Made by a program: the position numbers and the translations under genes. From Pascua guehoae (Eukaryota; Basidiomycota; Tremellomycetes; Trichosporonales; Trichosporonaceae): a stretch of 64,000 nucleotides of DNA. Under the pieces are notes generated by a model, which saw nothing but the letters and a program-made list of their open reading frames with translations, ran no database searches and was not told the DNA's origin. Shown here piece after piece: positions 34,210-43,504 of this stretch. Position 1 is the first letter of the stretch. Every line of letters starts with the position of its first letter. The stretch lies in NCBI GenBank assembly GCA_001600415.1, contig BCJX01000016.1:950064-1014063 (forward strand), written 5' to 3'.

Positions 34210-35091
34210 AGATGATTTATTTTCGCAAGATACGTATTACCCCTCCTACTTGAGATTGTTGAGATAGTTCAAGCCAGTCTGGTGTTTCTCGTTGCATCGT
34301 GGGGCGGCATTTGTGTCGCCATCTACCGGGACATGACCACCGCGTCCCAGTTCATAATCTCCACATCGCCTCTTTTGTGCTGGGCATTGGACAGGATAAA
34401 TCAAATCGTTGCCCTCGCTACCTCATTATTTCTGTGAACTTGTCAAGTTGTCGCAACCTCATATGCACATCTAAGAAGGTAGGCATCTTTCAAGTTTCAG
34501 CCTGACCATTATTCTACCCCGCATCGCGGCGATCGGATGATTGCCAGACGTCTTCAAAGATGTGGCCCCCTACTATTTGTCTCGGGGTGATTGTGATTGG
34601 TGAAGGATTCTGTCCACGGTGTCGGTGTTTCTTCTCTTGCTTGTGGAAGCTGTAAATGCGAGCACATTGTTCTGGAGCGTCCCTCAGGAAGTGGGATACT
34701 ACCCGCTGCTGGGTTGCGCCGTTGCCGCTTAAGAAAATCCGTGCTTTGAGAGAGAAGGGCGTGTCGCGAAATGTCCAGCTTCAGCATCACACGGCGACAA
34801 AAGTGGGCCCAGTGCCTGTTAGCCAACACGCAGGTCCCGAATAATTCTGTCACAAATGCACAGCATGTCTGACGTCCCAGAGGCACCTCCTCCCGATTGT
34901 GTGAGATGAGCAGACTCCTGATGACGCCAACGCCGCGGATGATGGGCGTACAACGACACGGGCCGCGTGGTCTGATGTACAGGATCTTCTGGGGCCATTG
35001 TGTCTCAGCACAAGTATTAATGTAACAGTGGGAGAACGGAGAAACACACCCTAGCGCCTGCTCGCGATGCACTGTACGCAAGAAAAAGGAA
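34210..35091. other. Intergenic, nothing recognised
   Basis: A 175-codon minus ORF at 34554-35081 has no domain and a composition like its surroundings. No element was seen. Confidence 0.4.
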
Positions 35092-35185
35092 TGATCACTG
35101 ACAGGATCGAACTGCCGACCTTTGCATGGGCTAGTAACACGTCTTGTTATTAGTACAATGCTCTAACCAGCTGAGCTAAGCGACC
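35092..35185 (-). tRNA. tRNA-Ile (anticodon AAT) with intron
   Basis: The inverted counterpart of 31201-31293. The exon sequence appears identical over acceptor, D-arm, anticodon and T-arm; the intron differs at several positions. Poly-A on the plus strand (35082-35087) gives a poly-T terminator for this gene. Confidence 0.9.
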
Positions 35186-35869
35186 GATGATGGTTGACAC
35201 CCAGCGCAGCGTGCGGGCCGGCGAGCGAGGGACCCTACGTGGGCGGTTTCCGCCGTTTTCGCGTCGTTGTGCACGAGTGAGCTCAAGAGGACCACAGGTA
35301 CTGCGTCAAGGTTTGGCTTGGGGTTATTGTCTTGTGTATAGTACTTTGTGTCAAGCAAGACGGAAGTTTACCGCCCGACGCGGTGACGTCCTGGGGCCCG
35401 CGTCGCACTGCAACAGCACGCCCCGATGGTTCGCAAGTCCACGGGCACGCGCGTACTTCATACCCAGCAGGCGTTGCACATCTGAAACTCTATTCGGCGT
35501 CAAAGTCAAAGGGCAGGTCCCCGCCCGTGAGCATTGGGCGACTCCCAATAATGATGTAATGGCCTGGCCGCCTCGACATACCATGACCGAATCAAAGTTT
35601 GGGAGAAAGCAAGATCAAGTCCCACTCCATGAAGACCAGCGGGTTGGCCTGTGGCGGATCAACAACAGGATCACGAGCGTTCATATCATCTTGGAGCATC
35701 AAGTGTTTTCATATCAGGCGTTGTTAAATATCCCTGGGAAAGCGGCGGGGCGAATATCAGTCTGTACACCTGGGAGGATGTCGGGTTCGACCTTTTTCGA
35801 TAGTACTTGTGCTTGCGCTAAGATTCTGTCCTTCCAAACGGGAGGATTGCTTGGAATTGGACATGTCGG

Positions 35870-36420
35870 TCCGCCCAGATTGCCTCCATTCGCAACCATC
35901 GGGGCGCCCAGATGGCAAATGGCCATACATCTCGCCGCACGCGCTCACACGAGTGGATTTTTTATATTATTACTTTTTGGCCTTTGGCCCCCTTCTGCAG
36001 ACGCGGTTTGCCTCGATTCGCAACCCTGGTATGCCTAAGAGCTAAACGACGGACAATGCACCTGAGCCGCCATTTGTGGACCAGCCAAAGTGGAAAAGGG
36101 CGGTTCATGTACATGAACCGCCGTTTGTATACCATGCAAGCTACATCTCGCCACATCCACACACGAGTAGTCGGGGACCTCGGCTCCTTCTGTGGATTAA
36201 GATTGCCATGATTTTTGGTCTTAGTGTGCGGAGGACCAAAACGGAGGACGATGTACATGGAGGGCCGTTTGCCAACGGGGAATATTGCACGGCGGACAAC
36301 GCACCGGACAATGCACAGGACAATACACGCGTGGTTGCCTCGATTGCACCATTGTATGCAGCAGAGACAACGAGGGGACAAATGTACATAGACCGCCGTT
36401 TCCGTATCGAACCAGGTACA
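35870..36420 (+). repeat. Imperfect repeated module, about three copies
   Basis: Related words recur in the same order at roughly 150-250 bp spacing: a gattgcctc-like block (35877, about 36006, 36337), an acatctcgcc block (35928, 36142), a gacaatgcac block and a gtacatg...ccgttt block (36109, 36252, 36382). The copies are diverged. I see no coding content. Confidence 0.45.
36099..36122. repeat. Perfect 24-bp palindrome
   Basis: The half site ggcggttcatgt is followed directly by its exact reverse complement. It could form a cruciform or a dimeric protein site. Partial versions (gtacatg with ccgttt) recur at about 36252 and 36382. Confidence 0.8.
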
Positions 36421-36868
36421 TCTTTACAATAGCGCACGACTGGCCACCAGACCAACTGTGTGCTTCTGGAACGTGGCGTCGCGGTGAGGTCCCACCACAC
36501 CGTCGTGCTCCTGCACCTGTTCACACCTCTGGACTGAGTGCCGTGCATGATCACTACAGCGGTCGAGTTGCGCTGGCCGTCACTGTCTGAAAAATTGGTG
36601 GAGATGTGGCACCAGTGGCACTGTGGCACTAAGGACACCAATGCACCAAAATGGTTTGTGCCAGCCGCCGGCCACGTCTGGTATGCATGATTAAACGGGT
36701 TTCTTTCCTCGCGGTGCGAGGACGTCTACGGGCTGGCTTAGGAGGTTTACAATACCCACACATGGCCTACTCGGACAGTGAGTTCTTCACGCGCTTGCTC
36801 GCCGCCGATGGTGGGTACGAGGTCTGGGAGAACAGCGTTGATGTTATGAACCAGCCCTATCAGTTCAC

Positions 36869-36901
36869 CCCCCCCCCCCCCCCNNCNNNCNNCCNCCCCC
36901 N
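36869..36901 (+). repeat. Poly-C run with ambiguous bases
   Basis: A C run of at least 15 continues into a mix of C and N (eight or nine Ns). The Ns mark unresolved base calls in a homopolymer, so length and content are unreliable. Confidence 0.8.
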
Positions 36902-37068
36902 CTTGTCCGCTACCTCAGAGTCCGTCCAAGACCTTGATGCAAGGACTTTCAGACTACGTCCATCACCAGCAACAGCCAGAATTAGTCCCACTTGCCAGAG
37001 GCATCGATGTCGCTTACTGTTGCGGCGGACGGGCGCTCGCTGCTCCACGTCGCACCCCTTTCCAATCC

Positions 37069-37150
37069 TCTCTGTTCGTATATCGGTTTAGTATGCTCGC
37101 TTGTCACTGTGTGGTCGCGGGAGAGCGGAGTTCGACTCTCCGACAGAGAG
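37069..37150 (+). tRNA. tRNA-Asp (anticodon GTC) with 9-nt intron
   Basis: The acceptor tctctgt/acagaga is perfect. The D-stem is gtat/gtat, and the anticodon stem ctcgc/gcggg surrounds TTGTCA..C with an intron of about 9 nt. The T-arm cggag-ttcgact-ctccg is perfect and the discriminator is G. No T run follows closely; the nearest is T8 at 37191. Confidence 0.85.
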
Positions 37151-37988
37151 TGAAGTACTGGTGCTGTTCACCGCCATCGCCAGTGTCCATTTTTTTTTGG
37201 CTAGGTCATGAGCGAACGGAAGGGTTTCGGCTTCGGTTTGAGCCCAAGTACGAACGGTGTGTGCATTCAGGTTGTTTGACATGACATCCCGGGAGGAGAG
37301 TTAATCAGTGCGATCAGCCAATGTGAGTGCCCAAGACGACAGATAATGAATCCGATTGGCCATACGACCTGATACACTAGTCCTGACACATTTCGTGGCA
37401 AGGCCTTGCCGATAGAGTGTTTGCCGATGCTTGCACCTGGACCGAAATTGAATGTTTCGCGTACCGGAATTGGCATCATGTTCAGATCAGATCAGAGTTG
37501 TTCCCGAGTGTTTGCAACCGAACACTGGCGCTAGAGATGACATGAATGTCTTCAAGCCAGGATCTTAGGCTTACACGTAACGCCACTGGTGGCCGGTTCT
37601 GTCTGGCAACAACGCTAAGCGCTCCACGACACATGGCCGCGTCATTCCAACACTCCTCTCCGGGTGGTGGCCAAACCCCGTTGCGCTCTCGCCCAGATTT
37701 CGATTCCTGACCATATATTGCAACAGCGTCGGTATTCGGTCGCAACGCCTCATCCCACCGTGACGAGACATACCAACTGGACAACCCATATTCACCCAAA
37801 ACCCGATAGGTGTGCAAGCGACGTTATCAAAGGCACAACCATGTAACCCAGTCAGTGTAACGAGAGCGACAACCAAAACAGGCCACGAGGATGTGCGGGC
37901 AAATGTGGCAAGGACGGTCCCAACCCACCAGCCCCTCACCCAACCTTTGCTCGCCACCACATCCTCTCTCCTCGCCATCAAACGTCCC
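37151..37988. other. Intergenic, nothing recognised
   Basis: Short open frames only, with no visible repeat or element. Confidence 0.45.
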
Positions 37989-38100
37989 GGTCGCGTGGCC
38001 AAATGGTACGGCGTCTGACTACGAATTTTCGTCGTTCTCTATCGGAATGTCGACGGTTCTCAGCATCAGGAGATCGCGGGTTCGATCCCCGTCGTGACCT
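37989..38100 (+). tRNA. tRNA-Arg (anticodon ACG) with long intron
   Basis: The acceptor ggtcgcg pairs with cgtgacc. The anticodon stem tctga/tcagg surrounds CTACGA..A, split by an intron of about 40 nt. The T-arm is gcggg-ttcgatc-cccgt, with T5 at 38100-38104. The discriminator base is a T, which is unusual for Arg. Confidence 0.75.
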
Positions 38101-39841
38101 TTTTGGGGCTGTGGGGCCGTTGTGGGAGCTGTTGGGCGATATGGAGCTCGGAGAGGGTCGGGGAGGGTGCGGGGATTGGAAGTCTTGAAGAAACGACACC
38201 TCTCTGGTCACTGGAGAGGTCAATCAGCGCAGGTGGGTCTCGTCCCCGGTGTTCGCCGCCCAGCAGCTCGCGACAGCCTCCTCCCTTGCTTGCCTTGCAA
38301 GGGTTCGCTATCACCTAGACGGTGTCCAACTAGCCTGCCCTGCCTCGCACCGGTACCGCGTTGAGTCATTACCATGAGTCCACATCTATGCCGTTCGTCA
38401 AGCGTATCACATTGATGAGCCACACTCCCACCCAGGGAGCCTGCGTGTCATGTCGGCGTGTCATACGCCCACGGCGCGCATAGCCGTATGACGAATAGGG
38501 TTAGAATCGAGTCGGTATCGAGCCCGCCTCGATTAGCCGCTGAGTGGGTAGAGTGTATTGGGAGGGAGGGAACGCGTTGTCATCATGAGGCACCGGGACT
38601 TGTAACCTGGGATAATAGAATGAGGGTGAGGGGGGCAGAGAGAGTGGCAAAGGGTCGTTAAGTGAGGATTCTTCTTGTTCTGGGATATGCACTGTGTTTG
38701 GTTCTACATAAGTTGTAAGGCGTGAATGAGTGGTTGACCATATGGGATGGACTACTGACGGGAGGTTGGATTGTTTGGTTCGGCTCCAATCAATCGGATC
38801 GCCCAATTTGGCTTTTATGGAGGGGACCTGCTACGCCATAATCACTGCGAGATGGCCATCTCGCTACGGTACAGACGTTGGCTGTATCCGCCGTCGCTGT
38901 GGTGCACGTTGTAGCCAGGCTGGCCTTAGTAAAGTTAGTGCCCGCATGGCTCTCTGCTGAATGTCGAGCGTAGCTGCTGTCAACTGCAGATCAAAACTCT
39001 AACGTTCGAGCCGGCCCTTCTTACTACAGTAGCCCGACAAGTCAAGTAGAGTGGAGCAGATGAAGAAGGAATATGCAACTGTCAAATGCGTTGCCCTTCA
39101 ACTTCGGCCGCACACAATGCAATGCGCCATACAATGTTGCATGTAATGCCCAACTTATCCCAGGTCTCGGCTCAACTTCCTCCTTTTCCGGCCTCCAGTG
39201 GTACGTCTCCGATGCTTGGAACACACGATCATATCCTTCTGACCATCTCAACGTTGACCTCGTCGAGTATATGCTTCTTCCGAGGGGTGGGCGTCGCGCT
39301 TTGCAATCAGTGGCGCTGTTGGCGGCGGGCGGGGCGCCTTGCCTAACCTACTGGTCGCTGTCAGCACTGTGCGCTCTAGGCCACGGCTGTGAAGGGACTC
39401 GTGGGAACCGTTCGTTGGGCGCTCTCAGTGCTCAATCATCGCCCCGCTCTTGTCCATATCCAGGAGTGGAATGGACGATGTGGGAGGCGCAGTGCGAGAA
39501 CCGTCACTGCTGCCATCACTCGGCCTAGCCCTCGGAGCAGCCCTCGCAGGCCGGGGCCAGGCGCTGACGCCTGAGCTCCAAGGTCGCGCGTTCGGCATGG
39601 CGCAGTATACTCGACTGAGCGGCTGAGGTTGGCCCAGAAGGTTTGGTGAGTCGGCCCCGGACAGCTCGCGTGCTCCACCGCGACTGTGCTATGACGTCGA
39701 GGGCAGCCTGTGAGGCTCTGATATGTGCCTCAAGTGGTGCCACAGCCTTTTGTGAGTAAACCGACTGATGTGCAGACTGCTGCCTCTTTACTGGCTCTTC
39801 CAGGCAGGCGCCGGCACGCCCAGCTCGTCATATAGCATCCA
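38101..39841. other. 1.7-kb stretch without a recognised gene
   Basis: Near 38515-38610 scattered tRNA-like words occur but no cloverleaf forms. A 151-codon plus frame at 39073-39528 has no domain. Nothing else was seen. Confidence 0.4.
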
Positions 39842-39922
39842 GGCAACGTGGCGGAGTGGTTAACGCGGTCGACTCGAAATCAACTTCCTTCGGGAGCACA
39901 TGTTCGAATCATGTCGTTGTCG
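39842..39922 (+). tRNA. tRNA-Ser (anticodon CGA), no intron
   Basis: The acceptor ggcaacg pairs with cgttgtc (one G-U). It has a class II variable arm (ttccttcgggag), T-arm acatg-ttcgaat-catgt and discriminator G. The anticodon stem gtcga/tcaac has a C-A mismatch, so activity is less certain. It is closely similar to the tRNA-Ser(AGA) at 60342 apart from the anticodon arm and the lack of an intron. Confidence 0.8.
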
Positions 39923-40791
39923 AGAGATGTTCACTTTTTGGCATCGCAGGATAATCGTTCAAGGCCATTATCTTGGCCTTGCCCTTTGCCCTTTGGTCAT
40001 GCCACTCTACCCGTGTGCATTGTAATCTAATCTAGATCCAGGAAGGCAGCTGAACCAAAATGTCGGAGAATGGAAAATGAAATGAATGTCGGAGAATGGA
40101 GAATGGTGAACGGATTTTTGTTTCGGATTCCAACCATCCCAGGCAGCCCCGCACCACGCCCGGGCTTCCTTACGCGTACTCAAACTCGGGAGCCATAGTC
40201 AATGGCCTAGTAGCCTCTGCATACCCAAGTCGAAACCGAGGGTAGCGACCGAAACCACTATTGTCGTCGTCATTGCGCTGTTCTCGACCCTGTGGTCTGT
40301 GGCGTGTGGCGTGTGGCGTGTGGCGTGTGGCGTGTGGCGTGTGGCGTGTGGCCTGTGGTCTGTGGGCCTGTGCAGGCACTGCCTTCTGTGTCTACCGCTG
40401 TACGCATGCAGTGTGCATGCAGTCCGCATGCTGTGCTGGCTGCTTCTCAACTTCTTGCATTCCTGTACCCCGCCACAAGGCCCCATGCACATTATACAGC
40501 ACCGCATGCAGCACAGAGAATCGTGCATCACGCTTTTATACAAGCACGGGTTGGGCAGGCAGGCAGGTCACCTTGTTGCCAACTCGCCTTGTGTCTTCTT
40601 CAATCCGTACCCCCCAATCATCGATCCACCATGCCCACTCCTACTATACCCACAAACGCCGCTCCTGCCACTCTCCGAGACCGCGAGAGAACAACGCGTA
40701 CACGGCCTACACCGACGCCGATACGGACACCCGCCCAGCCTACACTCCAACCTCGTTGCCACCGTATACAAGCCGTGACCCCACCGCGCGC
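39923..40791. other. Intergenic and upstream region of the 554-aa gene
   Basis: A 7-bp repeat array is at 40303-40350. A well-placed start context (ccaccATGccc at 40631) opens a 63-codon frame ending at 40819 that does not join the next gene without a further intron. It could be a 5' exon or an upstream ORF. Confidence 0.45.
40303..40350 (+). repeat. 7-bp tandem repeat (gtggcgt)n
   Basis: About six to seven head-to-tail copies of gtggcgt, flanked by degenerate copies (gtggcct, gtggtct). A simple microsatellite. Confidence 0.85.
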
Positions 40792-42555
40792 ATGGTGCCC
40801 ACACTGCTCACCAACCTGAGCATCCTAACCGACCCAGCGCAATATGCTGCGCACGACGAGCTGCACGCGCTCGTGGCACCTGCAGCTCCCGAGGACGGCC
40901 CAAGCATCGGACGCGCTTATAAGGACTTTGTGGGGCGGTTCATTCGAGTGTACCTCGAGTACCGCGAGGACAGGAGGGACAATGGCGAAGACGATGACAA
41001 TGACGTTGGTTTCAAGTGGCGCCTCCAGGTGTTTTTGGGCTTGAATGAGGAACTTGTTGTGCAGTGAGTTGCCCCGACTGGGGAGAAGGGATGAGCTTTG
41101 GCCTTGGGAATCGCTGACAGCTCACAGGACCATCCCCGCGGCATACTGGTCGACACCAGAGGCATATTTGATTGCCGCTCTCCGTCTTTCCGGCTGTGTT
41201 TACACGCCGGTACCGGACACGACGAAAGTCCTGGCATTCTACACAGTCCTAGACCGTACCTCGGTGCTGCGCACAAGTTGGGCCGCACTAGGGGGCTGGG
41301 TAGGTACGGTCGGGCTTGGGTGGTATGCGCCCAGTTTCAAGGACATTGCGCGTGTGGCCGTGTCCTATAAGCTTGGCGCCGCCGGGTCCTCCTGTCAGCT
41401 TGGCTCCGTGCACGTCCTCCGGGAAGACACGAACAGCGTGATTCATGCAACGGAAATGCTCCTCAACTCGACGACTCGCTCGCATCAGCCGCGGGCCAAT
41501 GCCGTATTCACCGCCGCCGACGATGTCGTGTACTGGTTTTGTCCCAGCCAAGCCGGCATGGGGCTACCTCTCACACCCCCCGGGGATTACTACCGCCGTC
41601 AGTCCCTGTGGGCACGCGGTGTCTTTGACTCTTGGGACGCGTATCGCAGCCGACTGAGCCGTCTGGGGGTGACCAGGGACATCGGCATGGACTGGCCAGA
41701 GATCAGGAGGTGGAGGGAAGCGGTGGACCGCTTGCGTTCTACGCCACTGTTTCCCGACTACTCGGACACAACGGCGGGCAGTCAAGGTGCCACGGCCAGG
41801 GACAGGACCCCGACCGCCCGATCCACTGTTGAGATTCAGCACACTGTCACCAGCGCCTCCGCCCTCGATGCCACGTTCCCATCCTCGCCCACGGGGTCCA
41901 TTATCAATGTCCCCAACGATCCCAACGAGAGGCCCGTGCTTCAACTCCGCCCGGCCATCGTAGGCCTACTTGCAAACAAGCACGAGCCATACCTCGCCCT
42001 CCACAGACACCTTGTCGAGGCTGGGTCTTGGAAACATGAGACACAACATGTCATTGGCATGGGGCCCTCGTGAGTATCAAAGTCGTGATTCAATGTATCC
42101 CTAGCAAACCACTCAGACCCACAATCCCCGCACCCTTGTGGGGCAACCCCCAACTGTACCTCCAGGCCGCGCGCGCCCTCGGAGCCTTAGTCTCCCCCTG
42201 CTGTTCCGCGGACGCGACCAAGGATATTCTCATCGCCACCTCCCTCCTCCGACATGAGCTCTATGACAGCGGAATTTTCGTCGGACTCGTCCCGCCCGCG
42301 TTCGGAGTGGAGGAGAAGGAGGTTCGTCCCCAGTGGACCGGTTCCAGCTTCCCAAAGCACAAGGGAGGATATGGCTCCAAGTGTTTCTGGCGCTCGCGAG
42401 CAGTGCACCCCTGGCCAGACTACGTAACTGGCTGGGAAGAGATTGACCCCGCATACGCGTATGCGTGGGCGCATGCACCGGCTGGCACTGGGTTCTGGGC
42501 ACCACACGATAGTCGGTACCCCGAGTGGCCGTTGAGGTTTGAGGCAAGCACCTAG
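40792..42555 (+). CDS. Unrecognised 554-aa conserved-looking protein
   Basis: Exons 40792-41063, 41128-42069 and 42105-42555 join in frame (phase 2 both times). The introns of 64 and 35 nt have GTGAGT donors and CACAG/CTAG acceptors. The start MVPTLLTNLSILTDPAQYAA is the first Met of the joined frame after a long open stretch; an extra 5' exon is possible. The sequence has even composition and regular hydrophobic spacing, for example AYKDFVGRFIRVYLEYREDR, PEAYLIAALRLSGCVYTPVP and HPWPDYVTGWEEIDPAYAYA, so it looks like a folded protein. Only the stretch around residues 350-395 is low in complexity. There is no signal peptide, clear membrane helix, or zinc or nucleotide-binding motif. I do not recognise a family. 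The neighbours do not suggest a role. Confidence 0.7.
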
Positions 42556-43157
42556 GCCGTCTGAACATGTGAAATGAGGTGAGTCTGCGTCGTTGGGAAT
42601 GTACTGTACTAGAGAAGAGGGGTAGTGGCCATTGCTGACCCCCAGAACGCTGTCGGTCGACCAGTGCAATCAGAACCACAAGAGTGCGTGGCGACGGCGC
42701 GTGGCAAGACACTACGACACGATGTATGTGATGCTCACTCAACTGCCACATGCTATCATCAGCCTACTAAGCAACCGAGCAATGGTGGGACATCATGGCC
42801 GTGTGAACCACCCTCGACCATTGGCCTGACGTTTGGGGTTTGCCTCTGTGGTGCAAAATGTTAACAGGGACAAAGTCTGCCTGCGCAAACCAGCTCCAAG
42901 CACGGCCAAGCTCGAATGTGGACGTGGACGGTGAACCACATGACCACCATGCGGCCTGCATGCATCAGTTTTATCCTCTGACCGTATTCCCAACGTTGAC
43001 GAGACTGCCCTCTTCAACACCCTGATAAAGAACGTCAAGGCACGGACAGCGTTGTACGCCCAGTCTATCACTCACTCCCGCTGCCAGTTTATCGCTCACT
43101 CTCGCTGTTGACTTTGCCGAGCCGGACCATGAAGAGAGACACATGTATCCAATACCC
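42556..43157. other. Intergenic, where the P450 heme domain would be expected
   Basis: A CYP505 enzyme carries about 450 residues of heme domain before its reductase half. None of its motifs (AGHETT-type, ExxR, FGxGxRxCxG) can be found here in any frame, so that part is lost. A short near-duplicate (cactcactcccgctg / cgctcactctcgctg) is at about 43070-43106. Confidence 0.5.
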
Positions 43158-43243
43158 CGGCGGGGCGAGGTGGCATGCCGTGTGCTGCCCGCCAAGTCAA
43201 GCGGCACCGGAACCCGCGAGAAGATCTATGTGCTGTACGGGTC

Positions 43244-43248
43244 CAACT
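43244..43248 (+). repeat. Target-site duplication, left copy (CAACT)
   Basis: Five bases directly before the insertion match the five directly after it (43505-43509). The junction interrupts the FMN-binding motif of the P450 reductase remnant. Confidence 0.85.
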
Positions 43249-43307
43249 TGTTGGAATAACCGCTGTACAAAAGGGAATCGATTAGCCAAGTGTTGCCCTT
43301 TCCAACA
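43249..43307. repeat. Left 59-bp LTR-like repeat
   Basis: Identical in all 59 positions to 43446-43504. Ends are TGTTGGAA..TTCCAACA. Confidence 0.9.
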
Positions 43308-43445
43308 CTCCCACTCAACATGCAGGCTAAGTTGCTTGAGCTGGCCCTCTATTTCCAGCTCCCCCCGTAAGGCGGTCTCTCTCGGTGGAGTCTCCCAACG
43401 AACTCGAATGCCGGCTCATGGGCCCAGATATTTTGACTCTTAATC

Positions 43446-43504
43446 TGTTGGAATAACCGCTGTACAAAAGGGAATCGATTAGCCAAGTGTTGCCCTTTCC
43501 AACA
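43446..43504. repeat. Right 59-bp LTR-like repeat
   Basis: Identical to the left repeat. The right duplicate of CAACT follows at 43505-43509. Confidence 0.9.

Larger units (their letters stand above)
35186..37068. other. 1.9-kb stretch without a convincing gene
   Basis: The 283-codon plus frame at 35187-36038 has no domain and mixed composition; I do not call it a gene. From about 35870 to 36420 three imperfect copies of a module share words such as tgcctcgattcgcaac, acatctcgcc, gtacatg and gccgttt. A perfect 24-bp palindrome is at 36099-36122. An N-laced poly-C run is at 36869-36901. Confidence 0.45.
43249..43504. mobile_element. 256-bp TRIM-like element with 59-bp terminal direct repeats
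   Basis: The element consists of two identical 59-bp direct repeats (43249-43307 and 43446-43504) around a 138-bp non-coding core. Each repeat starts TGTTGGAA and ends TTCCAACA, the TG..CA inverted ends of an LTR. The element is flanked by the 5-bp direct duplication CAACT. Taking out the element and one CAACT joins the two reading frames of the P450 reductase exactly, so the empty site is known from the sequence itself. The size fits a terminal-repeat retrotransposon in miniature (TRIM/SMART). It has no gene, and I could not find a convincing primer-binding site after the left repeat or a polypurine tract before the right one. It must therefore have been moved by other elements' proteins, or by a different mechanism. 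Confidence 0.85.

Noticed and set aside
35187..36038. 283-codon plus-strand ORF between tRNA genes
   Set aside because: It begins directly beside a tRNA gene and has no recognisable motif. The diverged repeat modules run into its 3' part.
38515..38610. tRNA-like words (gccgctgagtgggtagagt, and ggttacaagtcc on the minus strand)
   Set aside because: The D-arm-like and T-arm-like words lie on opposite strands, no acceptor stem can be paired, and no anticodon arm forms.
40303..40350. CRISPR-like or structured repeat
   Set aside because: It is a plain 7-bp microsatellite without spacers, in a eukaryotic genome.
43308..43445. Internal part of the 256-bp element as host exon sequence
   Set aside because: The 5-bp duplication brackets the whole 256 bp, and the P450 frame joins only when all of it is removed.
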